From: Pseudoalteromonas luteoviolacea
GTDB taxonomy: Bacteria; Pseudomonadota; Gammaproteobacteria; Enterobacterales; Alteromonadaceae
Direction: 5' to 3'
Length of the DNA stretch: 64,000 nt
Assembly (NCBI RefSeq): GCF_000814765.1
Contig: NZ_JWIC01000003.1
Location: 379,501-443,500, forward strand
Positions 8,792 through 18,105 of the stretch are shown here, one piece after another. Every line of letters begins with the position of its first letter. Position 1 is the first letter of the stretch. Under the pieces are notes generated by a model, which ran no database searches, was not told the origin of the DNA, and was given only the letters and a program-made list of their open reading frames with translations. The position numbers were made by a program, and so were the translations under genes.

Positions 8792-9694
8792 CTAATCGAC
8801 AAATAACTGGTTTTCGAGCGTTCTGCCATTGACCAGTTGTTTGTAAGTCCAACTATTTTCATGGATCAAGGTGAGTAAAGATAAATCAAACGGCTCATCT
8901 TGCTTGTCGTATTCAATAACAAGCTCATCAGATTGGGTTTGTTTGATATTTTTTACACCACTGAGCTGTGCAATTTTATCTTTCATTGGCGTGTCTAGAT
9001 TTAGCATTTGCAAAGTAACAAAGCTGCCTTGTTCACTTTGGTAAAGATCACTTTGATGGCTTGAAAGTTGACCTTGCTCCAGATAAAGCACGGTATCACA
9101 AAGACGCTCGAGTTCACTGAGATCGTGTGAGCTCAAAATGAACGTCATATCACCTTGTAAAGAGGCAATGAGGGTACGAATTGCTTTGGCGTTTTTTGGG
9201 TCTAGTCCGGCGGTGGCTTCGTCAAGCAAGACTACTTGAGGGCTGCCTAGTAATGCCTGTGCAATACACACGCGTTTTCGCATGCCGTGAGATAGCTCGC
9301 CAGTTTTTGAGTTGGCAACATGGACTAAGTCGACTAATTCTAACACGCGCTGTGTGTCAGCTTCGGCCGCTTTGCTCGACATACCTTGTAACTGAGCAAA
9401 GAAGCTCAGTTGCTTTGCGACTGAAAATTTTGGGTCAAGTTGTGCATCTTGAGGGAGTGCGGAGATCTTACCAAACAAATTAGCATCGCCTGGGGGGTGA
9501 CCAAGCACATTAATTGACCCGTTAGATGGCTTTAAGTACCCGCAAATAATGCTGAATAAAGTTGTTTTACCCGCTCCGTTTGGGCCAACTAACGCCACCG
9601 TGCTGCCTTTGTTTATCGTAAACGCAACATTGTTCAGTGCCTGTTTTGTACCAAACTTTTTGCTCAAAGAGGTTACTTCAATGACTGTGCTCAT
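8792..9694 (-). CDS. ABC transporter ATP-binding protein
   Basis: A 300-residue ABC ATPase. Walker A is GPNGAGKTT near residue 38-46, the Q-loop is 'SALPQDAQLD', the signature is LSHGMRKRV (a variant of LSGGQ), Walker B is VVLLDEATAGLD, and the switch His is in 'ILSSHDLSELE'. The last 90 residues are a small C-terminal domain seen in ABC-2 type exporters such as the CcmA/NatA/NosF group. Its ATG overlaps the stop of the upstream permease by 4 bases, so the two are translationally coupled and form one exporter. The substrate is unknown; related systems move ions, antibiotics or assist copper-enzyme maturation. Confidence 0.9.
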   Translation of the reverse strand: MSTVIEVTSLSKKFGTKQALNNVAFTINKGSTVALVGPNGAGKTTLFSIICGYLKPSNGSINVLGHPPGDANLFGKISALPQDAQLDPKFSVAKQLSFFAQLQGMSSKAAEADTQRVLELVDLVHVANSKTGELSHGMRKRVCIAQALLGSPQVVLLDEATAGLDPKNAKAIRTLIASLQGDMTFILSSHDLSELERLCDTVLYLEQGQLSSHQSDLYQSEQGSFVTLQMLNLDTPMKDKIAQLSGVKNIKQTQSDELVIEYDKQDEPFDLSLLTLIHENSWTYKQLVNGRTLENQLFVD

Positions 9695-10500
9695 AAATCT
9701 CTCCCTTTTAATAAAACATGTCCAATACTAAGCAACACCAGTGTTTGGCATGCTGGAAGTAGATAAGCAAATACGGGGGTATTTCGCCAACCGGTCAGCT
9801 CGGTAACTTGGTGTCCAGGTATAAGGTAATTTAACCAGTCAAGCATAGGATACTGCACGCCGAGATAGCTGATCACAGACGCCACTATGGTAAAAAACAA
9901 TATCGAAAAGACGATACTCATTCTTGCTGAGTTAGTGACAAGGTTCAGTAAGCTCATCAGCGCAATAAAGGGTAGGCAGGTCAGTAGCAGCTTGCCCCAA
10001 ATCGCAACGGATTTAGTCATAGCTGATGGCAATAAACTCGCATCTCGATAGAGCATCATGGCAAGTGTAGCTATGGTGACAAGGGCGATAAGTGACCCTA
10101 ATATCATCACTTGCCCAGCAAATCGACCAAGTAAAATTTCAAGTCGTGTGCTGCGCGTGGTTAAAAACCTTAAAGTACCTCTATTTCTATCTTCAACGGT
10201 TTGATCAGCAGTGACAAATACAGCGAACATAGGGAAAGTAAATAGGCCAATGAGCCAGAACATTGCAAGCTCTGCTTCAGGCCAGTATATTAAATCAGAC
10301 AGACCGACGGTGCCTGCGACTTGCCCGACAATGTCTGAAAATTCATAGCTATTAATATATGGTACCGCGTTATAGATGGGATAGCGCAAGACCATAAGCC
10401 AGACAAGAAAAAATGCGGTAATAGCGAGCCAACCACGCTTTGTGGCAAATAGACGCGTAAGCTCAAATTGGCTAAATAACCAAGTGCGTTGAAAATTCAT
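9691..10500 (-). CDS. ABC-2 type transporter permease
   Basis: A 269-residue membrane protein with about six hydrophobic segments (for example WLAITAFFLVWLMVL, FWLIGLFTFPMFAVFV, ILGSLIALVTIATLAMML, LLTCLPFIALMSLLNLV, MSIVFSILFFTIVASVISYLG). The cytoplasmic loop 'DQTVEDRNRGTLRFLTTRSTRLEILLGRF' is the hallmark of ABC-2 permeases such as NosY. It is the first gene of a two-gene operon with the ATPase, overlapping it by 4 bases. No auxiliary periplasmic gene is present. Confidence 0.88.
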   Translation of the reverse strand: MNFQRTWLFSQFELTRLFATKRGWLAITAFFLVWLMVLRYPIYNAVPYINSYEFSDIVGQVAGTVGLSDLIYWPEAELAMFWLIGLFTFPMFAVFVTADQTVEDRNRGTLRFLTTRSTRLEILLGRFAGQVMILGSLIALVTIATLAMMLYRDASLLPSAMTKSVAIWGKLLLTCLPFIALMSLLNLVTNSARMSIVFSILFFTIVASVISYLGVQYPMLDWLNYLIPGHQVTELTGWRNTPVFAYLLPACQTLVLLSIGHVLLKGRDL

Positions 10501-10589
10501 AAGATCTCCTCATTCAGATCAATACATTAGCTTGAATTTATCAGAGGAGGAAGCAAAAAAGTGTTGCAGAATATGGCAGCAGAAACAAA

Positions 10590-10612
10590 TAGCGCAGCAA
10601 GGTGCTGCGCTA
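10590..10612 (-). terminator. Rho-independent terminator of the M2 peptidase gene
   Basis: A 10-bp stem (TAGCGCAGCA/TGCTGCGCTA) with a 3-base loop lies 18 bases after the stop of the minus-strand peptidase gene. On that strand it is followed by ATTTGTTTCT, a T-rich tail. Confidence 0.75.
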
Positions 10613-10630
10613 TGGTGTTTTAGTTAATTA

Positions 10631-12445
10631 TTACCAACCACACTGACGACCTTTGTTTTGCTCATCAAGATAAGCTTGTAAAGGCGCAAAATAATCTAGA
10701 ATTGCAGTCGCATCCATTTGCTGATTACCTGTTACTGTTTCTAGGGCCTCTTGCCAAGGACGGCTGCTACCCATTTCAAGCATGGTATTCAAGCGCTCAC
10801 CAGCTTCTTTTGAGTTGTAAACTGAACAGCGGTGGATGGCTTCTTTACTACCTGCAATTTCACACAGTGATTTGTGGAATTCAAATTGCAAGATATGTGC
10901 TAAGAAATAGCGAGTGTATGGCACATTGCCCGGTACGTGATATTTTGCACCTGGGTCAAAATCATTCTCTGTTCGTGCTACCGGCGCTTTTACACCTTGA
11001 TATTTTTCACGCAGTTCCCACCAAGCTTGGTTGTATTGCTCTGGGCTGATTTCACCTGAGTAGACTTTCCAGCGCCACTGGTCGACGAGTAGACCAAATG
11101 GAATGAATGCAACTTTGTCCATCGCCATTTTCATCAATAAGCCAATGTCTTTAGATTCATCAGGTACTTGTTCAAGTAGACCGATTTCCTTCAAGTAACC
11201 CGGCGTAACCGATAATGCGATGGTGTCACCAATGGCCTCGTGGAAACCATCATTGGCGCTTTCTTGGTAATAAAGAGGTAGCTTGTTGTATGCGCGCTGA
11301 TAGAAGTTATGGCCCAGCTCATGGTGAATAACTGAGAACTCTTCACCGGTTTGCTGAATACACATTTTGATGCGCAGGTCATCTTTATTATCCAAGTTCC
11401 AAGCAGATGCGTGACATTGAACATCACGGTCTTGCGGCTTTAAGAATAGTGAACGTGTCCAAAAAGTTTCAGGTAGGGGCTCAAAGCCCATAGAGGTAAA
11501 GAACTTCTCAGCGCCTTTGGTCATCTTAATTGCATCGTAGTCATGCTCTTTGAGAAGCTGGGTCAAATCATAACCTGGATCGGCATTTTCTGGAGCCACT
11601 AAGTCATACACGTTACCCCAAGTTTGCGCCCACATGTTACCTAGCAGGTGTGCAGGGATAGGCTGGTCTTGTGGTACTTTGTCTTCACCATATTTTTCGC
11701 CAAGCTTTGCGCGCACGTGGCAATGTAGTGAGTTATAAAGCGGTTTCACTTGACCCCAAATACGGTCGAGTTCTTTGGCAAAATCATCTGCTGGCATGTC
11801 GTATTTGCTACGCCACATTGCACCAGTGTCAGCATAACCTAACTCATTAGCACCTTCATTTGCTAATGACACAAGGTCTTTATAAAGCGGACGCATTGGC
11901 TTTGATACTTCGCGCCAGCCTTGCCAGATGTCTAACAATTCTTCGTAATTGCGGCTCGTGGCCATTTTAGCTGTCATGTCACCTAAGCTCATACAAGTAC
12001 CGTTATTACAGTACTTACCTTTACCATAGAGGCCATCTAGTTCAGCTGATAGTTTTGCAAGCTGTGCAGTTTTTTGCGGATCTTTAGGCGCAGGGAGTGT
12101 TAAGTTAAGCTTTAACTTATCAAGTTTTCGACGGTTGTCGTAGTTTAATTCTAAGTCATCAAATCTAGCGGCTTCGTTAGCAAGTGCAACCAGCGCTGCT
12201 GTGTACTCTCTGCCTACTTCTGCCGATAACGCGGCGGTATCTTCAGTAATAAAATTAGCGTAAATCCATGCTGCTCTGCCGCTTCTAACAGATAAATCTT
12301 GTAGTTGTTTTTCGGCTTCGGCTAGGAATATTTCAGCGTCTTTTTCAGTTAGTTTTTGTGTCGTTGTTGTAGAGTTACAGCCACTCAGTGAGAGTGCCCC
12401 AGCGACAAAAATTGCGCTTAGGCTGAGTTTAAATTTTGCTGACAT
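10631..12445 (-). CDS. M2 family metallopeptidase (peptidyl-dipeptidase A, ACE-like) lipoprotein
   Basis: A 604-residue zinc dicarboxypeptidase related to angiotensin-converting enzyme. The leader ends in LSLSGC, a lipobox, so the enzyme is probably anchored in the periplasm or outer membrane. Zinc ligands are visible: HELGH at residues 375-379 (His375, His379, catalytic Glu376) and the third ligand Glu403 in NDGFHEAIGD. 'VPGNVPYTRYFLAHILQFEFHKSLC' matches the substrate-channel region conserved in M2 enzymes. Length is that of a single ACE domain. It removes C-terminal dipeptides from oligopeptides, probably for nutrition. It is a single gene, divergent from fadE with a 200-base shared promoter region. 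Confidence 0.93.
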   Translation of the reverse strand: MSAKFKLSLSAIFVAGALSLSGCNSTTTTQKLTEKDAEIFLAEAEKQLQDLSVRSGRAAWIYANFITEDTAALSAEVGREYTAALVALANEAARFDDLELNYDNRRKLDKLKLNLTLPAPKDPQKTAQLAKLSAELDGLYGKGKYCNNGTCMSLGDMTAKMATSRNYEELLDIWQGWREVSKPMRPLYKDLVSLANEGANELGYADTGAMWRSKYDMPADDFAKELDRIWGQVKPLYNSLHCHVRAKLGEKYGEDKVPQDQPIPAHLLGNMWAQTWGNVYDLVAPENADPGYDLTQLLKEHDYDAIKMTKGAEKFFTSMGFEPLPETFWTRSLFLKPQDRDVQCHASAWNLDNKDDLRIKMCIQQTGEEFSVIHHELGHNFYQRAYNKLPLYYQESANDGFHEAIGDTIALSVTPGYLKEIGLLEQVPDESKDIGLLMKMAMDKVAFIPFGLLVDQWRWKVYSGEISPEQYNQAWWELREKYQGVKAPVARTENDFDPGAKYHVPGNVPYTRYFLAHILQFEFHKSLCEIAGSKEAIHRCSVYNSKEAGERLNTMLEMGSSRPWQEALETVTGNQQMDATAILDYFAPLQAYLDEQNKGRQCGW

Positions 12446-12645
12446 TGTGTTTTCACTTTCTGTTATATAGAGCGGTGATGATAGCAGCGTCTGCTAATGT
12501 GCTCAATTATATGACGTCAAACCAGAAGGGAAATCGCACTTAAAACCGCTGATTTTACTTCTAGATCAACAAAGCGAGTGAATTATTGAGTTAGTGTGTT
12601 TTTCATCCATACTTATCTTTGATACTTAGTTGGGGAACAACACTC

Positions 12646-14916
12646 ATGTGGCTAATTTTATTATTAATTATTGCAGTTTGGGTTATATTCGCGGTAAAAG
12701 ATATACGCCTAAAATGGATTTCAAAACCGACATTTAATTATTTTAAATGTGCTTTACCTGAACTCTCTGACACTGAAAAAGAAGCAATGAAAGCCGGGGA
12801 TACATGGTGGGATGCCAGCTTATTTAGCGGCAAACCTGACTGGAACATGTGGTTGAAGTCGGGTAAACCTCGCTTATCCGATGAAGAGCAAGCGTTTGTA
12901 AATAACGAATTGTCAGAGTTGATGGCGATGCTTGACGAGACTGACATCACGGCTCGGGGCGATTTATCCAAAGAAACATGGCAATTTCTGCGTGAAAAAG
13001 GCTTTTTCTCGATGATTATTCCAAAAAGTTTTGGGGGAAAGGAATTTAGTGCTCAGGCTAACTCTGTCATTGTGTCTACCATTGCGACGCGCAGCTTGTC
13101 AGCCGCAGTTACAGTGATGGTGCCAAATAGCTTGGGCCCTGCGGAATTACTGCTGCACTTTGGCACACAGGCACAGCAGGCGCAGTGGTTACCAAAATTG
13201 GCAAGTGGTGAAGTATTGCCATGTTTTGCATTGACGTCGTTGCATGCAGGTTCCGATGCCGGTGGGATCACCGACCATGCGACAGTGTGTCGTCAACAGT
13301 TCGAAGGTCAAGAAGTATTGGGTTTAAAGGTGACCTGGTCGAAGCGTTATATTACGCTTGCTCCTGTGGCTGATGTACTAGGCTTGGCTTTTAAAGTGTA
13401 TGACCCAGATAAATTACTGGACGAACAAGTTGAGCGCGGCATTACGTGTGCACTGATCCCAACTTCACATAAAGGGGTTACACAAGGAGGGCGTCACGAT
13501 CCAATGGGTTTGGCGTTTATGAATGGTACAACTTCAGGTAAGGACGTTTTCATTCCCCTGGATTGGGTGATTGGAGGTGAAAGTGGCGTAGGAAAAGGCT
13601 GGCGCATGCTTGTCTCTTGTCTAAGTGCGGGGCGGGGGATTTCTCTGCCTGCTTTGAGCGCCGGTACCGCGCAGTTATGCGCAAAATCGACTTCAGCTTA
13701 TAGTCAACTTCGTTATCAGTTTAAGCAACCAATAGGTCAATTTGAAGGGGTACAAAGTGCGGCTGCTCGAATTTATGGGTTAACTTACAGTATTGAAGCC
13801 GCGAGAGAGAACACGGCGCTTGCGGTGGATTTGAAGAAAAAACCATCGGTGATAACGGCCATTGCCAAATATCATTTAACAGAGCAAGCAAGAATGGTGA
13901 TCAATGATGCGATGGATATTCATGGTGGTAAGGCAATACAAAAGGGGCCGCTCAACTATTTAGCTAACCATTATGCAGGCATGCCAATTAGCATTACAGT
14001 TGAAGGTGCTAACATACTCACCCGAAACTTGATGATATTCGGTCAAGGGGCCAGTCGCTGTCACCCTTTTATTTTGCAAGAGATGGAAGCGGCGCAGATG
14101 GCAGATTCTGAGCAGGGTTTGAAAGTATTCGATAAATTACTTGTTGAGCATATCGCACACTCAGGCAAAAATGCAGTAAAAGCCTTGCTTAATGGACTCA
14201 CTGTAGGGCGATTTGTACGAAGCCCTGTGAGCGGTGATGTGGCCCGTTATTATCAAAAACTGACTTGGTATAGCCAAGTGTTATCCTCTTTAAGTGATAT
14301 CGCCATGTTGAAGCTTGGTGGAAAGCTAAAATATCGTGAGATGCAGTCGGCTCGGCTTGGAGATATGCTCAGTCATTTATATTTAGCATCTTGTGTTTTG
14401 AAAAAGTATGAGGATGACGGGCATCAGTGTGGGGATTTACCATTGTTGCACGCTGCGATGTCTTATCACCTATCTAGTTACAGTCGCGCGATGAAAAGCT
14501 TTGTCGATAACTTTTTACCTAGGGGGCTTCGGAGTATCGTGAAACGTGTCTTTTTCCCTTTTGGTACTCGTGCTCAAGAGATGTCTGATGAGCAGGTCAA
14601 AGCGTTATGTGCGAGTGTATATGAAAACCACACTACGCGATTAAGGATCAGCGCATTATGTCCTAGTCAAAAAATGCTTGGGTTAGAAAAGTTGGAGTCG
14701 GCACTGAGTTTGTCGAAAAAAGTGACCTCAGCGTATCACGACTTTTTAAGGTGGCAAAAAAAGCAGAGTGTGAAGTTATACGATAAATCGGTGACAGAGC
14801 AATTGGGAGAAGCCTGTGAAGCGGGTGTTATTTCTGAAGGGGACAAACAATTGCTAGCAGAGTGGTTACAGTTGTGTGATGAAGCGCTCAGTGTCGATGT
14901 ATCGAGCGCTTCTTAA
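12646..14916 (+). CDS. fadE: Long-form acyl-CoA dehydrogenase FadE
   Basis: About 756 residues from the ATG at 12646. A TTG-initiated longer frame at 12619 is rejected because GGGGAAC upstream of the ATG gives a better ribosome site. The protein opens with a transmembrane anchor (MWLILLLIIAVWVIFAV) and then the acyl-CoA dehydrogenase core: 'FALTSLHAGSDAGG' FAD/substrate loop, 'GFGG'-type middle domain, and IHGGKAIQKGP near residue 425 typical of the FadE subgroup. The long C-terminal extension (DUF1974) is present. It catalyses the first step of fatty acid beta-oxidation. Length is slightly shorter than E. coli FadE (814). Confidence 0.92.
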   Translation: MWLILLLIIAVWVIFAVKDIRLKWISKPTFNYFKCALPELSDTEKEAMKAGDTWWDASLFSGKPDWNMWLKSGKPRLSDEEQAFVNNELSELMAMLDETDITARGDLSKETWQFLREKGFFSMIIPKSFGGKEFSAQANSVIVSTIATRSLSAAVTVMVPNSLGPAELLLHFGTQAQQAQWLPKLASGEVLPCFALTSLHAGSDAGGITDHATVCRQQFEGQEVLGLKVTWSKRYITLAPVADVLGLAFKVYDPDKLLDEQVERGITCALIPTSHKGVTQGGRHDPMGLAFMNGTTSGKDVFIPLDWVIGGESGVGKGWRMLVSCLSAGRGISLPALSAGTAQLCAKSTSAYSQLRYQFKQPIGQFEGVQSAAARIYGLTYSIEAARENTALAVDLKKKPSVITAIAKYHLTEQARMVINDAMDIHGGKAIQKGPLNYLANHYAGMPISITVEGANILTRNLMIFGQGASRCHPFILQEMEAAQMADSEQGLKVFDKLLVEHIAHSGKNAVKALLNGLTVGRFVRSPVSGDVARYYQKLTWYSQVLSSLSDIAMLKLGGKLKYREMQSARLGDMLSHLYLASCVLKKYEDDGHQCGDLPLLHAAMSYHLSSYSRAMKSFVDNFLPRGLRSIVKRVFFPFGTRAQEMSDEQVKALCASVYENHTTRLRISALCPSQKMLGLEKLESALSLSKKVTSAYHDFLRWQKKQSVKLYDKSVTEQLGEACEAGVISEGDKQLLAEWLQLCDEALSVDVSSAS

Positions 14917-14921
14917 TTCGC

Positions 14922-15359
14922 TTATCGCGCGTAAGGGTCTGGGTTAATTTTATCTACATACCAGTTGCCCTTACGTTTGACCATTTGCACGCTGCGCATA
15001 TCGTCGACTTGATTTCCGTGCAATTGCCCTGTAAAAATCAGATTCACTTTCGCTTTTTTACCATATTGCTCTCTCAAACTTTTATTGGTCATATCGAGCT
15101 CTATTGTGACATGGTCAAATTGCATGTTAACAAGATTTCTGGTGAATTGTGAGGGCGTACCGTATGAGCGCATGATCCTCGCAAGTCTTGGTGTGGCAAG
15201 ATCTAACGCCACCTTCATATCTTTTTTATTGTAAAGGGCGTCAAAGTACATCGTGGCGGCAAAGCCCGGAGTATCTTTATCACCTCGGCCAGCTTCTTCA
15301 TTGCCACAAGCAGTTAACAAAAACGTAATTAAAACGATAATTAAAGAGGAAAATTTCAT
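14922..15359 (-). CDS. Small lipoprotein of unknown function
   Basis: A 145-residue protein with a clear lipoprotein signal (MKFSSLIIVLITFLLTAC). The mature domain 'FAATMYFDALYNKKDMKVALDLATPRLARIM' followed by beta-strands ending 'VQMVKRKGNWYVDKINPDPY' looks like an NTF2-like/DUF4878-type fold, in which a short helix-rich half precedes a curved sheet; this is a guess from the pattern. Its stop lies 5 bases from the fadE stop (convergent). Function is not known. Confidence 0.7.
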   Translation of the reverse strand: MKFSSLIIVLITFLLTACGNEEAGRGDKDTPGFAATMYFDALYNKKDMKVALDLATPRLARIMRSYGTPSQFTRNLVNMQFDHVTIELDMTNKSLREQYGKKAKVNLIFTGQLHGNQVDDMRSVQMVKRKGNWYVDKINPDPYAR

Positions 15360-15506
15360 AATACGAGAGAATTACAAGACACTTGTTCTAGTGTGTCTGC
15401 ATTCTCTGCGTTTGTAAAGAACACTAGTTAAAATAACCTAATTCACAATTTAAAATTAATATAAATAGATTATTTTTATAATGATTTGTAATTAAGCTCT
15501 TTTTGG

Positions 15507-15536
15507 GACTCACCTGTGAATTGACGGAGGTGAGTC
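15507..15536 (-). terminator. Inverted repeat downstream of the large lipoprotein gene
   Basis: A 9-bp stem (GACTCACCT/AGGTGAGTC) with a 12-base loop lies just after the stop codon at 15544. No T tract follows on the minus strand, so it may act through stability or Rho. Confidence 0.4.
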
Positions 15537-15543
15537 TATTAGC

Positions 15544-17927
15544 TTAGTGACTGAGTGGGCAGCTTACAGTGTATGAACTTTTAGGCTGGTAACAAATTTG
15601 ACCATCTCTTTCGAGTAACGTTGATACAAATTTACCTGTACTTTCAAAGATTTTTTGACCGCTTTGATAGCATTGCATCCGCCCATCTCGAACTAGGCAA
15701 GTTTGTTCATTTAGGTTTAATATCTGATGTACTTGACCTGGTATCTCAAGCAAGCTGTCAATCTCTGTTGCATTTTTCCCCCAGCATTGCCAGTTCGTAT
15801 CTTGACGTTGTCCACATGCCGTTTCTGGACCAACAGCATTGAGTCTAACAATATCGGTTAAGTTCGGGGTTTCAAGCACGGGATTTCCTTGTTCACCATC
15901 GCATTGAACTTTACCGTCATAGCCTAGTAAGCAGACATAACTGCCTCGTGTGATCACTTGTTTTAGCTGTGCTGGTGGGTGTTCAAAATGCAGTTGTTCA
16001 TTTTCATCGACGCACTCTTGTAAAATACGATCTTTCACTGTGCAGCGGTATTTGCTTCCTTTGATAGTTATGTCGTCAACAAATCTGATTTGCAGCTCGC
16101 TATGAGTTGCGGTCGCATTTTCATCTTGGCTTGATAACCTCAATTTAATGGTGCCAGCTCCCGGACGAAAAGCCTCATTTATGATTGCTTCATTGGTCAG
16201 CGTTTGTGGGTTTTCAAATGTAAATCTTGCAGTATCTGAAGACCAGTTAGGCGTATACTCACGTTTATCGTCCACGTGAACTAATTGCCCGAAAACAGAG
16301 ATGCGGTCACCGGAAATAAATACCTCGTCGATGCCAGAATAGGCTCGAAGTAAAGAGTCGTATGCGTGTGCAGTGATATTAAACTCTTTTTCTGCTAACC
16401 CTGCTTTAGCGATAATCTTGAAAAATCGTCTACCAGCTAAAGGTACGTCATTATCTAGCACTGTAATTGCAAGATTATTATCAAGATACTCAGATTCAAG
16501 TTTGTCATAAGTATATGTGCCAAATGCAGCAACTACGCGCACACTGTCTAACGGAACACTACTTGTGAGAGTGTAATTGGCAGTCACTTCTTGTTGTGGA
16601 TAGATATCAAATTCTTGATACTCATTTTTAAGCTGAATTTCTCCTCTTGTTGCTGACTTACTGAGATATACTAGAGTGGTCTTAGCGGTTTTGGTAACGC
16701 CAGAGTTATATTTAACTTCGTAATGCACATGATGAAGCTTTTTAAGGTCGTCAGGCTCTGGCAGTTCTATTGTAAGCTGATTAGGCGCTTCTACTAGCAA
16801 GCTTTTATCAAAGCCACCATCAATATCCCAAGTTACAGACTCCACCTCAGAGGTATCTTCTAGGTTACTTTTAATAATGACGGTTTGACCAGCAGCGGCA
16901 AGGGCGTGAGAGCTAGAGAGTGTAAGTGTATTGTCGGCGGGTATAGGTAATACTTTAACTGTTGTGGTTGCTGTTTTTGTAATATTCCCTTTCATCGTGA
17001 CTGCTAATGACACGTCAAAGTCAGCTTCTTGCTCAACATTCGGTGCGTAAAATTGATAAATACGTTTTGTAGATGAAGGCTCTGTGGGTTGTGGTTCTGG
17101 GGCCCAACTCCACGCATAACTAATGATATCATCTGAATTTGCAACCGTCGGCACGATGCTCAAATGTGATTTCGAAGACACCACATACCCTTGTGCAAGC
17201 GCAACCGTTAATACTGGCCCATCAGCTGAAGAAACTTTTATTTTTGCCGTTTGTTTGTGTGCGCCACTGTTTGTTTCAATAATGATGGTCACGAAGAACT
17301 CTATGACTTCGGTGACTGCGGGAAGTTGGAGGTTAAGCGAGGAGTCGCCATGTGTATCTGCTAAGCTATTAGTCACTTCTTGATAGTCAGGATCAAAGCC
17401 TTCAATGTCCCAAGTGACCGACTTTATCGTGGATGTTGTTTCGAAAGGCACATTGATGCTGACATTACTGCCGCCTTCAAACTTATATTCATCAGCCATT
17501 TGGATGTGTGCACCGATGCTTTCAGGGTAAAGGGTGATGTTAAAGTTTTTACTTACTGCTTGATTGACTCCGTCTGATACTTCACAGGTTATTACAATGT
17601 TTTTTTTCTCAGTCACAGTAGGAAAAGTCACTATTGTCTCAGAGAGTGAATTTTGCTTAAACGTGACATCGGCTAATGAGCTTTTCCAGTTCATCGATAA
17701 GTCATCGTTCTCTGCATCAGCAAGCTGAGTTGATAATGTGATGGACTCTTGAGATAGCGCAATGGTCTCGCCTGTGATCACTACTGTGGGGGCATTATTT
17801 TCAGCGACAGGTTGATTTTGACTTTGGTCTGGTCGGGGGGGATTGTATTGCTTGAATTATCATTACCACCGCTGCCTCCGCAGGCTGTGAGTAAAGTGAT
17901 TAATGGAGCTATGAGTAATTTTCGCAT
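15544..17927 (-). CDS. Large lipoprotein with Ig/PKD-like repeats and RCC1-like C-terminus, frameshifted
   Basis: The gene opens at the ATG at 17927 (AAGGAC upstream) with a lipoprotein signal ending LLTACGGSGG. After 28 codons it leaves frame at a G7 tract (17835-17841 on the plus strand). The rest (745 residues, 15544-17781) is open in another frame and lacks a signal of its own. Adding one base to the run restores a single 794-residue protein reading TIPPRPDQSQNQPVAENNAPTV... through the joint. The body has several beta-rich repeats of about 100 residues with 'VTWDIDGG/VTWDIEGF' cores, like PKD or cadherin-type extracellular domains. The last 170 residues carry three RCC1-like units (SYVCLLGYDGKVQC, TACGQRQDTNWQCWG, QTCLVRDGRMQC). 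Probably a cell-surface binding protein. The shift may be phase variation, a disabling mutation or a sequencing error. Confidence 0.7.
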
Positions 17928-18059
17928 TTTTAGTCCTTAATATATGCTGTTTTTGGTATGAGTAGTTAATGTTTAACCACATGAAAGATAGGCGGATTTA
18001 ATTGAATGAAAACTGAACACCAAGGTAGGCAATTGTTTAGGATTTGTAATTAAGTGTAA

Positions 18060-18082
18060 GAGCCCAGCGTGATGCTGGGCTC
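18060..18082 (-). terminator. Terminator of the RND efflux operon
   Basis: A 9-bp stem (GAGCCCAGC/GCTGGGCTC) with a 5-base loop lies 24 bases after the stop codon at 18106. On the minus strand it is followed by the A/T-rich TTACACTTAATTAC. Confidence 0.65.
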
Positions 18083-18105
18083 GTTCAGGAAGTGAAGTAC
18101 TCGTG

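Noticed and set aside
11191..11427. Minus-strand frame inside the M2 peptidase gene
   Set aside because: Out-of-frame shadow of the HEXXH region.
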